DNA from: Anaerolineae bacterium
GTDB taxonomy: Bacteria > Chloroflexota > Anaerolineae > S016-19
Direction of reading: 5' to 3'
Length of the DNA stretch: 34,553 nucleotides
NCBI GenBank assembly: GCA_015486235.1
Contig: WFSD01000267.1
Location: 1 to 34,553, forward strand
Each line of letters starts with the position of its first letter. Within the stretch, counting starts at the first letter, position 1. The notes beneath the pieces are model-generated. The model was not told the DNA's origin. It was given only the letters and a program-made list of their open reading frames with translations, and made no database searches. Positions 14,518 through 23,000 of the stretch are shown here, piece after piece. A program made the translations under genes and the position numbers.

Positions 14518-15699
14518 TTAGATTACCCCCATTGCCTTGCCGACCTTGGCGAAAGTGTCCAGTACCCGGTCGAGCTGCTCCTGAGTGTGGGTCGCCATGT
14601 AGCTGGTTCGGAGCAGAGACATGTTGGGTGCCACGCCAGGCGGGATGACAGCGTTGGTGTAGACCCCGGCCTCGAACAATGCTTTCCACATCATTATGGT
14701 CTTCATGTCGTCTCGGATCAAGATGGGAATGACCGGCGTCTGGCTCAAGCCGGTGTCAAACCCAAGGCTCTTGAAGCCTTTGCGCATGTAGTCGGCAATA
14801 TCCAGAAGCCGCTGGATTCGCTCCGGCTCTTCTTGCATGACGTGAAGTGAGGCGAGGGTCGCAGCGGCGTTTGGCGGGGAGATGCTGGCGCTGAAAATGA
14901 GCGACCGGGCATGGTGTTGGATGTAGTGAATTATCTGGTCGTCCCCTGCGATAAATCCGCCAAGGGAAGCGAAGGACTTGCTGAAAGTCCCCATGATCAG
15001 GTCCACGTCGTCGGTCACGCCGTAGTATGCCGAGGTGCCGCGACCTCCGCCCAGGACGCCCAGGCTGTGAGCGTCATCCACCATCAGGCGGGCGCCGTAT
15101 TTCTTGGTAACCTCCAGCATGTCAGGAAGCGGCGCTATGTCACCTCCCATGCTGAAAACGCCGTCGGTCACCACTATTCTTCCCGCATCCTCCGGCACTT
15201 TCTGCAGCACTCGTTCCAGGTCTTCCATATCCCCGTGGCGGAAACGGAGCATCTTGCCGCGGCTCAACATACAGCCGTCCACGATGCTGGCATGGTCGTC
15301 TTTGTCGGTGACGATATAATCTCCTTTTCCTACGAGGGCCGAGATGGTCCCCAAATTGGTCTGGTAGCCCGTGCTGAACGCCAGGGCCGCCTCCTTGCCG
15401 ACGAACTCCGCCAGCTCTTTTTCCAGCTGCACGTGAAGCGTTAGAGTGCCGTTCATGAACCGAGAACCGGTGCAACCGGATCCATATCTGTTGATAGCAT
15501 CGATCGCCGCCTGGCGGACCTTGGGGTGGGTTGTCAGGCCCAGGTAGTTGTTCGAGCCAATCATGATGAACCGTCGACCCTGGTAGACGAATTCCGTCCC
15601 TTCAGACTCCTCCAGTGGGATGAAGAAAGGGTAATATCCGCCTTTCATAGCTTCCCGCGCCTCTGTGAACTGGTAGCATTTCTCGAAAATGTCCTGCAC
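14518..15699 (-). CDS. PLP-dependent acyl-CoA:amino acid acyltransferase (glycine C-acetyltransferase-like)
   Basis: This 393-residue alpha-oxoamine synthase is related to 2-amino-3-ketobutyrate CoA ligase, 8-amino-7-oxononanoate synthase and bacterial serine palmitoyltransferase. Visible are GSNNYLGLTTHP, GSGCTGSRFMNGT, the ring-stacking His136 in DDHASIVDG, Asp208 and His211 in MVDDAHSLGVLG, and the Schiff-base Lys241 in GTFSKSFASLGGF. It condenses an acyl-CoA with an amino acid in the cytoplasm; the sequence does not decide between glycine, alanine and serine. GTG at 15699 is preceded by AGGAGGT at good spacing. It is the first gene of a unit with the GH18 and GNAT genes, from the promoter at 15784-15812. 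Confidence 0.85.
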   Translation of the reverse strand: MQDIFEKCYQFTEAREAMKGGYYPFFIPLEESEGTEFVYQGRRFIMIGSNNYLGLTTHPKVRQAAIDAINRYGSGCTGSRFMNGTLTLHVQLEKELAEFVGKEAALAFSTGYQTNLGTISALVGKGDYIVTDKDDHASIVDGCMLSRGKMLRFRHGDMEDLERVLQKVPEDAGRIVVTDGVFSMGGDIAPLPDMLEVTKKYGARLMVDDAHSLGVLGGGRGTSAYYGVTDDVDLIMGTFSKSFASLGGFIAGDDQIIHYIQHHARSLIFSASISPPNAAATLASLHVMQEEPERIQRLLDIADYMRKGFKSLGFDTGLSQTPVIPILIRDDMKTIMMWKALFEAGVYTNAVIPPGVAPNMSLLRTSYMATHTQEQLDRVLDTFAKVGKAMGVI

Positions 15700-15783
15700 T
15701 TTTTACCTCCTCGTATGATTGCAAATGTCGGTCGGATATGTGATTAATTGAGGTAGACGATCTGCCTGTAACCAACCACAAAA

Positions 15784-15812
15784 ATCATATCACATAAGTC
15801 GCTATTGCTCAA
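15784..15812 (-). promoter_or_regulatory. Promoter of the acyltransferase-GH18-GNAT unit
   Basis: On the minus strand TTGAGC (15812-15807, 4 of 6) and TATGAT (15789-15784, 5 of 6) are separated by 17 nt. The predicted start lies about 75 nt upstream of the GTG at 15699. Confidence 0.6.
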
Positions 15813-15886
15813 CCCGCGCTTCTGGGGTTCAAACATGAGTCCGGACATAATGAGTAACGGGGCATCGTGAGCAAGGCAACGTTCGG

Positions 15887-15937
15887 CCAATTCACTCCGG
15901 CAGAGAGGTGATGTCCGAACTCATGTCCAAGGTTCAG
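15887..15937. repeat. 51-bp dispersed repeat, copy 1
   Basis: It matches 17262-17312 at 43 of 51 positions without gaps, and all eight differences are transitions. It begins CCAATTCACTCC and contains GATGTCCGAA and TCATGTCCA. A near-perfect inverted copy of its core (CATGAGTCCGGACAT) lies at 15834-15848. Confidence 0.7.
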
Positions 15938-15942
15938 GCGCT

Positions 15943-17058
15943 TCAGTCGCTGTCGGCCGAATCCCACACTCGCACGCGGCGCATTTTCAACACGTCCTCA
16001 CGCACTTTGGCCCCCAGCCCAGGCACAATTGGGGCTTTGATCGTCCCATCGGGGGACATCACCACCTCTGGCTCTATCAGGTCAGGCTTGTAATATTTCT
16101 TGCTGGCGGAGACATCGCCGGGGAGTTTGAAGTTTGGGAGGGTGGAGAGGGCCACGTTGTGGAGCCTGCCGATGCCGGTCTCGTTCAGGCCGCCGCACCA
16201 CACAGGCACCCCTTTCATCATGCAGAGATCGTGGACTGCGATCCCCTGGCCCGGCCCGCCCATGCGAGCGGCCTTGATGTTGATTATCCGGCAACTCTCC
16301 AACTCCAGCGCCTGCCGCGCCATCGCAAAACTCCCGATGCTCTCGTCCAGACAAATCGGCGTTTCGAGCATTTTCTGGAGTCGGGCGTGGTGGGTCAGGT
16401 CTTCGTAGCTCATCGGCTGCTCGATCATCATCAGGTCGAACTCATCCAGCTTCTTCAGATGTTCTGCGTCTTCGATGGAGTACGCCGCGTTGGCGTCTAC
16501 CATTAGAGGTATGTCGGGATAGAGCCTGCGCACTTCCCGGAGCATTTCCACGTCCCAGCCCGGCTTGATCTTCAGCTTGATCCGCCGGTAGCCTTCCGCC
16601 AGAAATTTCTCGATGCGGTCCAGCAGGATGGATACCTCCGGTTCGATCCCTATGCTAACGCCGGAGACGATGTAATCCCGCTCGCCACCCATTGCTTTCC
16701 ACAGGGGCACATTTTGCTCCTGCGACCAGATGTCCCACAGTGCAGCTTCGACCCCCGCTTTCGCCATGTTGTGGCCGCGGATCCGGCGCACTATTCCCCA
16801 GAAATCCAGCGGATGGGCGATCTCCTTGCCGAGTATTCTAGGCACGATGAAGTTCGGTATCACCGACCACGCGGTGTCCACCGTCTCGTAGGTATAGTAG
16901 GGATTGGATTCCGCGGCCGACTCCCCCCAGCCAACCAGTCCGTCGGCGAATATCTGGACGATGATCGACTCGACCTCGTACTCTCTGGAAAAACTGGTCT
17001 CGAACGGATGCACGAGAGGCATCTTCACATGGTGTAAAACCACTCGTTCGACTTTCAT
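15943..17058 (-). CDS. Enolase-superfamily enzyme, OSBS / N-acylamino acid racemase type
   Basis: This 371-residue member of the muconate-lactonising subgroup has all catalytic positions: the KxK pair Lys161/Lys163 in KLKIKPG, metal ligands Asp188 (VDANAAY), Glu213 (IEQPM) and Asp238 (CLDES), and the opposing Lys262 in NIKAARMGG. GVSIGIEP and ARMGGPGQGIAVHDLC are typical of the o-succinylbenzoate synthase (MenC2)/N-acylamino-acid racemase group. It may make o-succinylbenzoate for menaquinone or racemise N-acyl amino acids; the two activities occur in the same proteins, and no men genes are adjacent to decide. GGAGG five bases before the ATG supports the start. It has its own promoter. Confidence 0.85.
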   Translation of the reverse strand: MKVERVVLHHVKMPLVHPFETSFSREYEVESIIVQIFADGLVGWGESAAESNPYYTYETVDTAWSVIPNFIVPRILGKEIAHPLDFWGIVRRIRGHNMAKAGVEAALWDIWSQEQNVPLWKAMGGERDYIVSGVSIGIEPEVSILLDRIEKFLAEGYRRIKLKIKPGWDVEMLREVRRLYPDIPLMVDANAAYSIEDAEHLKKLDEFDLMMIEQPMSYEDLTHHARLQKMLETPICLDESIGSFAMARQALELESCRIINIKAARMGGPGQGIAVHDLCMMKGVPVWCGGLNETGIGRLHNVALSTLPNFKLPGDVSASKKYYKPDLIEPEVVMSPDGTIKAPIVPGLGAKVREDVLKMRRVRVWDSADSD

Positions 17059-17101
17059 ATCTGCCTCCGCTCAGAGTTTTGGTGTTCTGAAGATCACATG
17101 A

Positions 17102-17130
17102 AGTATATTACAGGCACAGGCTTTGCACAA
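17102..17130 (-). promoter_or_regulatory. Promoter of the enolase-superfamily gene
   Basis: On the minus strand TTGTGC (17130-17125) and TATACT (17107-17102, 5 of 6) have a 17-nt spacer, placing the start about 35-40 nt before the ATG at 17058. The -35 box is weak. Confidence 0.5.
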
Positions 17131-17261
17131 GAGGGGATGGTGTGAGGGGGAAAGAAAGGGCGTTTTGGGTGGTGGAGGCTGGGAAAATGACACTTTCGGC
17201 AGTACGGCCATCGTCAGTGCCGTTTGTCAGAGTTCAACGGGCGCAGCATGCCGCACCCGTA

Positions 17262-17312
17262 CCAATTCACTCCAGCGGAGAGACGATGTCCGAATTCATG
17301 TCCAGAGTCCAG
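17262..17312. repeat. 51-bp dispersed repeat, copy 2
   Basis: This partner of 15887-15937 has the same length and orientation, with only transition differences. It is preceded by an imperfect GGGCGCAGCATGCCGCACCC palindrome (17239-17258). The two copies bracket the enolase-superfamily gene. Confidence 0.7.
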
Positions 17313-17346
17313 CACATCTGGGATTGCCAGCAACGACAGATCCGAC

Positions 17347-17376
17347 TTGACAGCCCGGCCCGTCCTGGTATATGTT
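17347..17376 (+). promoter_or_regulatory. Promoter of the GyrA-type gene
   Basis: TTGACA (17347-17352) is perfect; TATGTT (17371-17376, spacer 18) or TATATG (17369-17374, spacer 16) is the -10 box. It lies about 85-90 nt before the ATG at 17463. Confidence 0.6.
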
Positions 17377-17462
17377 AGGCAAAACGATTGCACGGTTCAT
17401 AGTTGTGGGACATAGATTCCCGCGACGGTATGCCTGAGCTGAAATTGCTTGAGGAGGTTGTC

Positions 17463-19880
17463 ATGCCGCAGACCATACGCAAGGTCGCTATCGAGGAGAA
17501 GATGCAGGCGGCCTATCTCGACTACGCCATGAGCGTCATAGTTGCCAGGGCACTCCCTGATGTGCGGGACGGCCTGAAGCCGGTTCACCGGCGCATTCTC
17601 TACGCTATGTACGACATGAGCCTGACGCCGGAAAAGCCCTACCGGAAGAGTGCTCGTATCGTCGGAGAGGTGCTGGGGAAATACCATCCCCACGGCGACG
17701 CGGCAGTTTACGATGCTATGGCCCGCATGGCCCAGGATTTCTCCCTGCGGTATCCGCTGGTCGACGGACAGGGGAACTTCGGCTCCATAGACGGCGACCG
17801 GCCCGCTGCCATGCGCTACACGGAGGCTCGTCTCTCCCCGATAGGCATGGAGATGCTCCAAGACATCGAGAAAGAAACAGTGGACTTTGCGCCGAACTTC
17901 GATGGTATACTCCAGGAGCCAACGGTGCTCCCTTCTCCGCTACCAAACCTGCTGGTCAACGGTGCCAGCGGCATCGCCGTCGGCATGGCCAGCAACATTC
18001 CGCCCCACAACCTGAGGGAGGTAGTGGATGCCCTCGTCTACCTCATAGACAAAGAGGACGGGGTGGAGAACGTTACTGTCGAGGACTTGATGCAGTTCAT
18101 CCAGGGGCCAGACTTCCCCACCGGCGGCATCGTCTATCGCTACGATGCTGAAGGCAACGACATGGTCGCCAATGCATACGCCAGCGGGCGCGGCAAGTTC
18201 TACATGCAGGGAAGGGTCCGGATGGATCCGGGCACACGGGGGCGCACCCATATCGTCATCACAGAACTGCCGTACCAGACGGACAAGACCAGGCTCATCG
18301 AGCGGATAGCGGGCATGGCGCGGGACGGGAAGATCCAGGGAATCGTGGACCTGCGGGATGAGTCGGATCGCCAGGGGATGCGGATCGTGGTAGTGGTAGG
18401 GAAGAACGCCGATGCCCACGAGGTGTTGCGTTCCCTCTTCCGCCTCACGCCGCTACAGACCACTTTCGGAGTGGGGATGCTGGCCCTGGTAGATGGTGAG
18501 CCGCGCACCCTTTCCCTGAAGCGGATGCTCCTCCTCTACCTGGGACACCGTCGGCAGGTCATAACGCGCCGTTCTGAATACGATCTGGCAAAGGCGGAGG
18601 TGCGAGCGCACATTCTGGAGGGCTTGCTGCGGGCGCTGGACGTGCTGGATGAGGTGATAGCCACCATCCGGCGCTCACGAACAACCGACACCGCCCGCAA
18701 GAATCTGATGAAAAGTTTCAGGTTCACAGAGGTGCAGGCTCAGGCGATCCTGGACATGCCGTTGAAGCGCCTGGCTGCTCTGGAGCGAAAGCATCTGGAG
18801 GAGGAGTACAAGGAAAAGAAGAAGAGCATCCGTTACCTGAAACGCCTGCTGAAAAGCAAACGGATGATGATGGAAGTGATCCGGCAGGAGCTTTTGAATC
18901 TCAAAGAGCGCTATGGAGACCCCAGACGAACCCAGATCGTCCAGCGGAGCCGCGGCGTGGTGATGGCCCACGAGGCGGAGGAAGCCGAGGACGTGCTTGC
19001 GGTGGTCAACACCTCCGGGGAGATATACCGGATGCGGATGGCCGATCACAGGCGCGGGACGGTACCCCGTCGGGATCAGGATGTCCCGCAGGCGGTGGGG
19101 GTGGCGAACACCCACCACATCCTTTACGTTTTCACAGACCAGGGCCGGGTGGCCGCCATCTCGATGCACATGGTGACGGAGGGACCAACACCGTTGAAGG
19201 AATTCTTCGTGCCAGAGGAAGGGGAACGGGTGATCGCCATGCTTAGCCTCCCTAGAGACGAGGAACCTGGGCCGAAAAAGACGCTCCTGATAGCGATGGC
19301 CTATGGCAGGGTGAAGCGCGTCTTGCTGAAGGATGTGCTGGAGTATGCCCATGGTGTCCCCACGCTGACGAAGCTGGGCCCCGGAGACCGCGTGGTCGGG
19401 GTGGTGCCGGTGGAGGACGAGGCGGAGGCCATGCTTTTCACCGCCGGAGGGCGCAGCATCCGATTTCCCGCCTCCGATGTTCGGCCCATGGGGTTCTCGG
19501 CCGCAGGCGTGCGCGGCATAGACCTGAGCAGCAACGATGAGGTAGTATCCCTTAGCCGCGTGGTGCCAAAGGGCGACAAAGTGGCGTGCGTTACACGGAA
19601 GGGCTACGGCAAGTGGTCGCCTCTGGACGAGTACCCTTCCCAGCACCGGGGCGGGAGCGGCGTGATCACCATGCGTCTTTCCTCCGGCGACCATCTAGCC
19701 TCGGGGATTGTGCTTGCAGGCAAGGAGGAGACCTTCGTGGCGACTAACTCCGGCCAGATGACCTACCTGCCGTGGAGCAAGACCAGAGGTCTGCCCAAGT
19801 CCCGTCGGGATGGGAAAGGGAAACGGATGGTCAAGCCTAAGCGCGAAGACCAGGTCAAGGGATTCCTCGTGATCGCCTGA
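17463..19880 (+). CDS. gyrA: DNA gyrase / topoisomerase IV subunit A
   Basis: This 805-residue type IIA topoisomerase cleaves and rejoins DNA as a complex with a GyrB/ParE ATPase not encoded here. The start [14 protein letters not shown] at 17463 has GAGGAGG at proper spacing; an in-frame ATG at 17403 has no such site. Catalytic Tyr119 is in [10 protein letters not shown]. The quinolone pocket reads [10 protein letters not shown], with Ala80 where E. coli has Ser83 and Asp84 for Asp87. [14 protein letters not shown] and the coiled-coil region (about 440-490) follow. The C-terminal beta-pinwheel (from about 505) lacks the usual GyrA box in the first blade ([13 protein letters not shown] instead). 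A degenerate QHRGGSG is at 727-733 in a late blade. Gyrase versus topo IV identity is therefore open. Confidence 0.88.
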   Translation: MPQTIRKVAIEEKMQAAYLDYAMSVIVARALPDVRDGLKPVHRRILYAMYDMSLTPEKPYRKSARIVGEVLGKYHPHGDAAVYDAMARMAQDFSLRYPLVDGQGNFGSIDGDRPAAMRYTEARLSPIGMEMLQDIEKETVDFAPNFDGILQEPTVLPSPLPNLLVNGASGIAVGMASNIPPHNLREVVDALVYLIDKEDGVENVTVEDLMQFIQGPDFPTGGIVYRYDAEGNDMVANAYASGRGKFYMQGRVRMDPGTRGRTHIVITELPYQTDKTRLIERIAGMARDGKIQGIVDLRDESDRQGMRIVVVVGKNADAHEVLRSLFRLTPLQTTFGVGMLALVDGEPRTLSLKRMLLLYLGHRRQVITRRSEYDLAKAEVRAHILEGLLRALDVLDEVIATIRRSRTTDTARKNLMKSFRFTEVQAQAILDMPLKRLAALERKHLEEEYKEKKKSIRYLKRLLKSKRMMMEVIRQELLNLKERYGDPRRTQIVQRSRGVVMAHEAEEAEDVLAVVNTSGEIYRMRMADHRRGTVPRRDQDVPQAVGVANTHHILYVFTDQGRVAAISMHMVTEGPTPLKEFFVPEEGERVIAMLSLPRDEEPGPKKTLLIAMAYGRVKRVLLKDVLEYAHGVPTLTKLGPGDRVVGVVPVEDEAEAMLFTAGGRSIRFPASDVRPMGFSAAGVRGIDLSSNDEVVSLSRVVPKGDKVACVTRKGYGKWSPLDEYPSQHRGGSGVITMRLSSGDHLASGIVLAGKEETFVATNSGQMTYLPWSKTRGLPKSRRDGKGKRMVKPKREDQVKGFLVIA

Positions 19881-20018
19881 TTTCGGACGGTCGATACTCA
19901 TAAGGACTGCTGCAGGTTGCTTCTATCCCCAACACAAGGCTGCTCCCTGGGCAGACACGATTGGAGAGCACTCGGGGTGGCCAGTTCGTGTAGTTTGTGA
20001 ATTCGTGGTTGTAAAGAA

Positions 20019-20042
20019 CAGGGGCGACGCAAGTCGCCCCTG
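20019..20042. terminator. Shared hairpin between convergent genes
   Basis: CAGGGGCGAC (20019-20028) and GTCGCCCCTG (20033-20042) form a perfect 10-bp stem with a GCAA tetraloop. It lies between the convergent gyrA-type and subtilase genes. T-tracts are short (TTCTTT on the minus strand), so it may terminate the minus-strand transcript better. The remaining 19881-20071 shows nothing else. Confidence 0.6.
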
Positions 20043-20071
20043 CCTCATTTCTGGAAGCCCTGTTATGAATC

Positions 20072-23000
20072 TTAGGGCTCGCGATATTCGACTACCAACT
20101 GCGGATGGGTATCGGCGTGGACATCTTCCATGGACAGGAATGCATACTCCACGCCTGTCCTGTCAGTGCCGGCAAGCGCCAGCCCGTGGTTGGTGCTGGG
20201 ATCGCTCACCCACTGACGCACCAGGTCGGTCACGTCGATCTCGACCCACCCCGGCGCCGTTGTGACGCCCGTCTCGGAGACGGCGGTGCTAGCCATAGCT
20301 GGCATCGAGTTGTAGGTCACCGTAGTCGGATCCCAATCGTCCGTGATGCCGTAAGCCGAGATCGTCAGCGGGTTCGGATTGGTCGCGAACGTTCCGTAGA
20401 TCCGCAGAGTTGCCTTGTCCACCGGGTATGCCGAATTGATGCTGGATACGTCGAACTTGAACAAGGCGCTCTTCACGTCCTGCTGCCTCACGTAGAAGTG
20501 AGGATCGTTGTTGTAGTTAGTATCCGGCGCCCACTCGTCCACAGTCGTATCAGCGGTCGGGTTGACGGTGAGAGTCTTGGGCGTCAGGTAATCCTTCGTG
20601 ATGGCAACCGGGATCGCCAGCGCACCAGGAGCACCGGAGGGGCCAAGGAGCACCACGCCGCTGGCAGTCTGGCCGCCGGTGAGAGTCTTGCTCCAATTCA
20701 CATGGAAAGCGATCGGCGTGTTAGGAGCAAACGGCCCGTTCGGGATACCGCTGACCTGCAGGTCGTACCCCTCGACAGCATTGACGGTCAGATCGAAAGT
20801 GGACGGGGATGCAGGCACCGACCAGCCATGGACGGCGATCATGTAGTTGCCGTCGGGCGGGAAGGTGATCTTAACTTCCTCGTTCGGCGTAGGCGAAGTA
20901 GAAGATCCCATCAACGTCTCGTAGACACCATCGCCGTCGGAATCGTAGTAGACGTAGAGGTCGATATCGTTCCCGGGCGAGTTAGAAGTGGACACGTCCA
21001 GCATAGCAGCATGCTGCAACGTCAAGGTCTTGGTATAGCTGGCCGTGGATGGATCGTTCGGGTCATCCTGGTAGATGACCTGACTGGGGAACGTCTCAGG
21101 GGCACCTAGGCCGAAGCCCTCAGCCACCAGGTCTGGCAAAGCCATGGAGGAAGTGACGGATATATCGAACCCGCCATTGTCCTGGGTGACTGTGGCAGAG
21201 TAGGAAGCAGGGTTGGCTTTGACCGTCCCAACCTGGCCGGTGAAGTTCTCGGCGATCTGTTTCCCTGCGAACACCACGTTGTGGATCGCGACCAGATTTA
21301 GCCCTGGGCTCATCGGAGCCGAGACGATGTCCTGAGGTCCGCCAGTGGATGTGTTGAACGCCCACACGCCGCCTCCAAGGTTGGCATTGGGGCTCCCACC
21401 CACGGTGTCCAGCGTGTAGGGCCCGTAGAAGTCAGGATACTTGGCGGTGTAGTTGTCCGGCGTTGGCCCCATGACCAGGGTGTCCAGGTCGGTGGGGACA
21501 TTATCCCACTTCGTGCTGACCAGGAAGCTCGTTCCCGCGGGCACATCCTCCGGTATGTCGGCGAAGAAGAAGCGCCAGTCTCCGGACTCGGCCCTCCAAA
21601 GCCAGTCGAAGTAACCGTAGACCTGCCCGTTGTCGTACGGACCCACGGCCCTGGGCGGGCCACCGAAGGTGAAGTCGGTGCCATAGGCCGCGACGTTCAC
21701 GACCACCGGGATGACGCTGGCATGGGTGCCGTCGTCGGCGATGATCTTGAAGTCATAGACGCCCAGAGGGATGGTAGAAGGAGTGCTCACCGTGGCCTGG
21801 AACGTAGCCGTGCCTCCCGCAGGGACTGTCACGCTGGTAGGATTAATGGTGGCGATCTGGCAAGGTGCACTCTTGTAGAAGTTCACCTGGAATTTCAGGT
21901 GGCTTACAGGCACTTTGTCGGATTTGGCCCGATGACGCAGCCCCAGGAAGATGCCATCGTGCATCCTCTCGAGAGGCATCTTCACCCTGGCCTGCTTGGA
22001 GTCGCCGTAGTTGTAGCCATAGGTGAAGCGGATGTACTCGCCGCTCTCAATCTCGCCAGTTTCTACGATCCCATCGCCGTTGGCATCGTTCCAGAGCTTG
22101 CCGTCGCCATTGATGTCCTTCCAGTCGTAGACGAGGACTCGCCATACAGAGTCGAACTGGTAGTCACCGTCGGCATCGAACTCATCGTACGGGCCGGCGA
22201 GCTTGACTTCCATCAGTTCTGTGCCAGCGGGGATCTGATCGGTGAACGGGATCAGGTAGTCAGGCTTGGTGAACTTACCCTCTTCCAGCGACTGATCCTT
22301 GGTTGTGAAATCGAAGTTTTTCTGGGCGAAGCGGACCAACCGCTTGGTGCTGAGGTTGACCGTCAAATCGGCGCTGCCAGTGTTGTGGATGGTGAATTCT
22401 TTGGTACTGGTTCCTCCGGGGTACATGATATTGGCAAAGCCGGGGAAGACCTGACCGTGGTAGTCACCCGCGGACCAGCTGTCCGGTGTGACGTAGAAGC
22501 CAGTCAGACCGCCAGCTATGTCGGTGGCCCGGTCGGCATCCACCATACCCGCGCCCTGGTCGAGCACGTCGTAATGCTGATCGTCGGCGCCGGACATGAA
22601 GATTGCCCTGGCAGTCTGTGCGTCAGGCCACTGGCCATGGGCCTGCCTGTATGCATCATAGACCAACGCCAGGTTGCCCGCAGCGACGGGTGCCGACCGG
22701 CTCGTGCCTCCCCAGATCTCCCAGGCAGTCCAGCCATCGCCCCACTCGTTCAGGGAGAGGTCACCGGAGCCCCACGCGCCGTTTGCGGTCACGTGGACGC
22801 CCACATCGCCACGTGCGCCAGGCCCTCTGTTGGACCAGCTCATCACATCGCCCCAGTTGATCTGCTCCGTGCTGGTAATGGAATCGAACAGCCCGCCGGA
22901 ACCGTACTGGGTGGACGCGCCGACGCCGATCTGCAACGGGCCGTTGGGCTCGGTCACGGTGCCGTATCCGGGTGCACCGTTGCCGGTGGATACCAGGACG

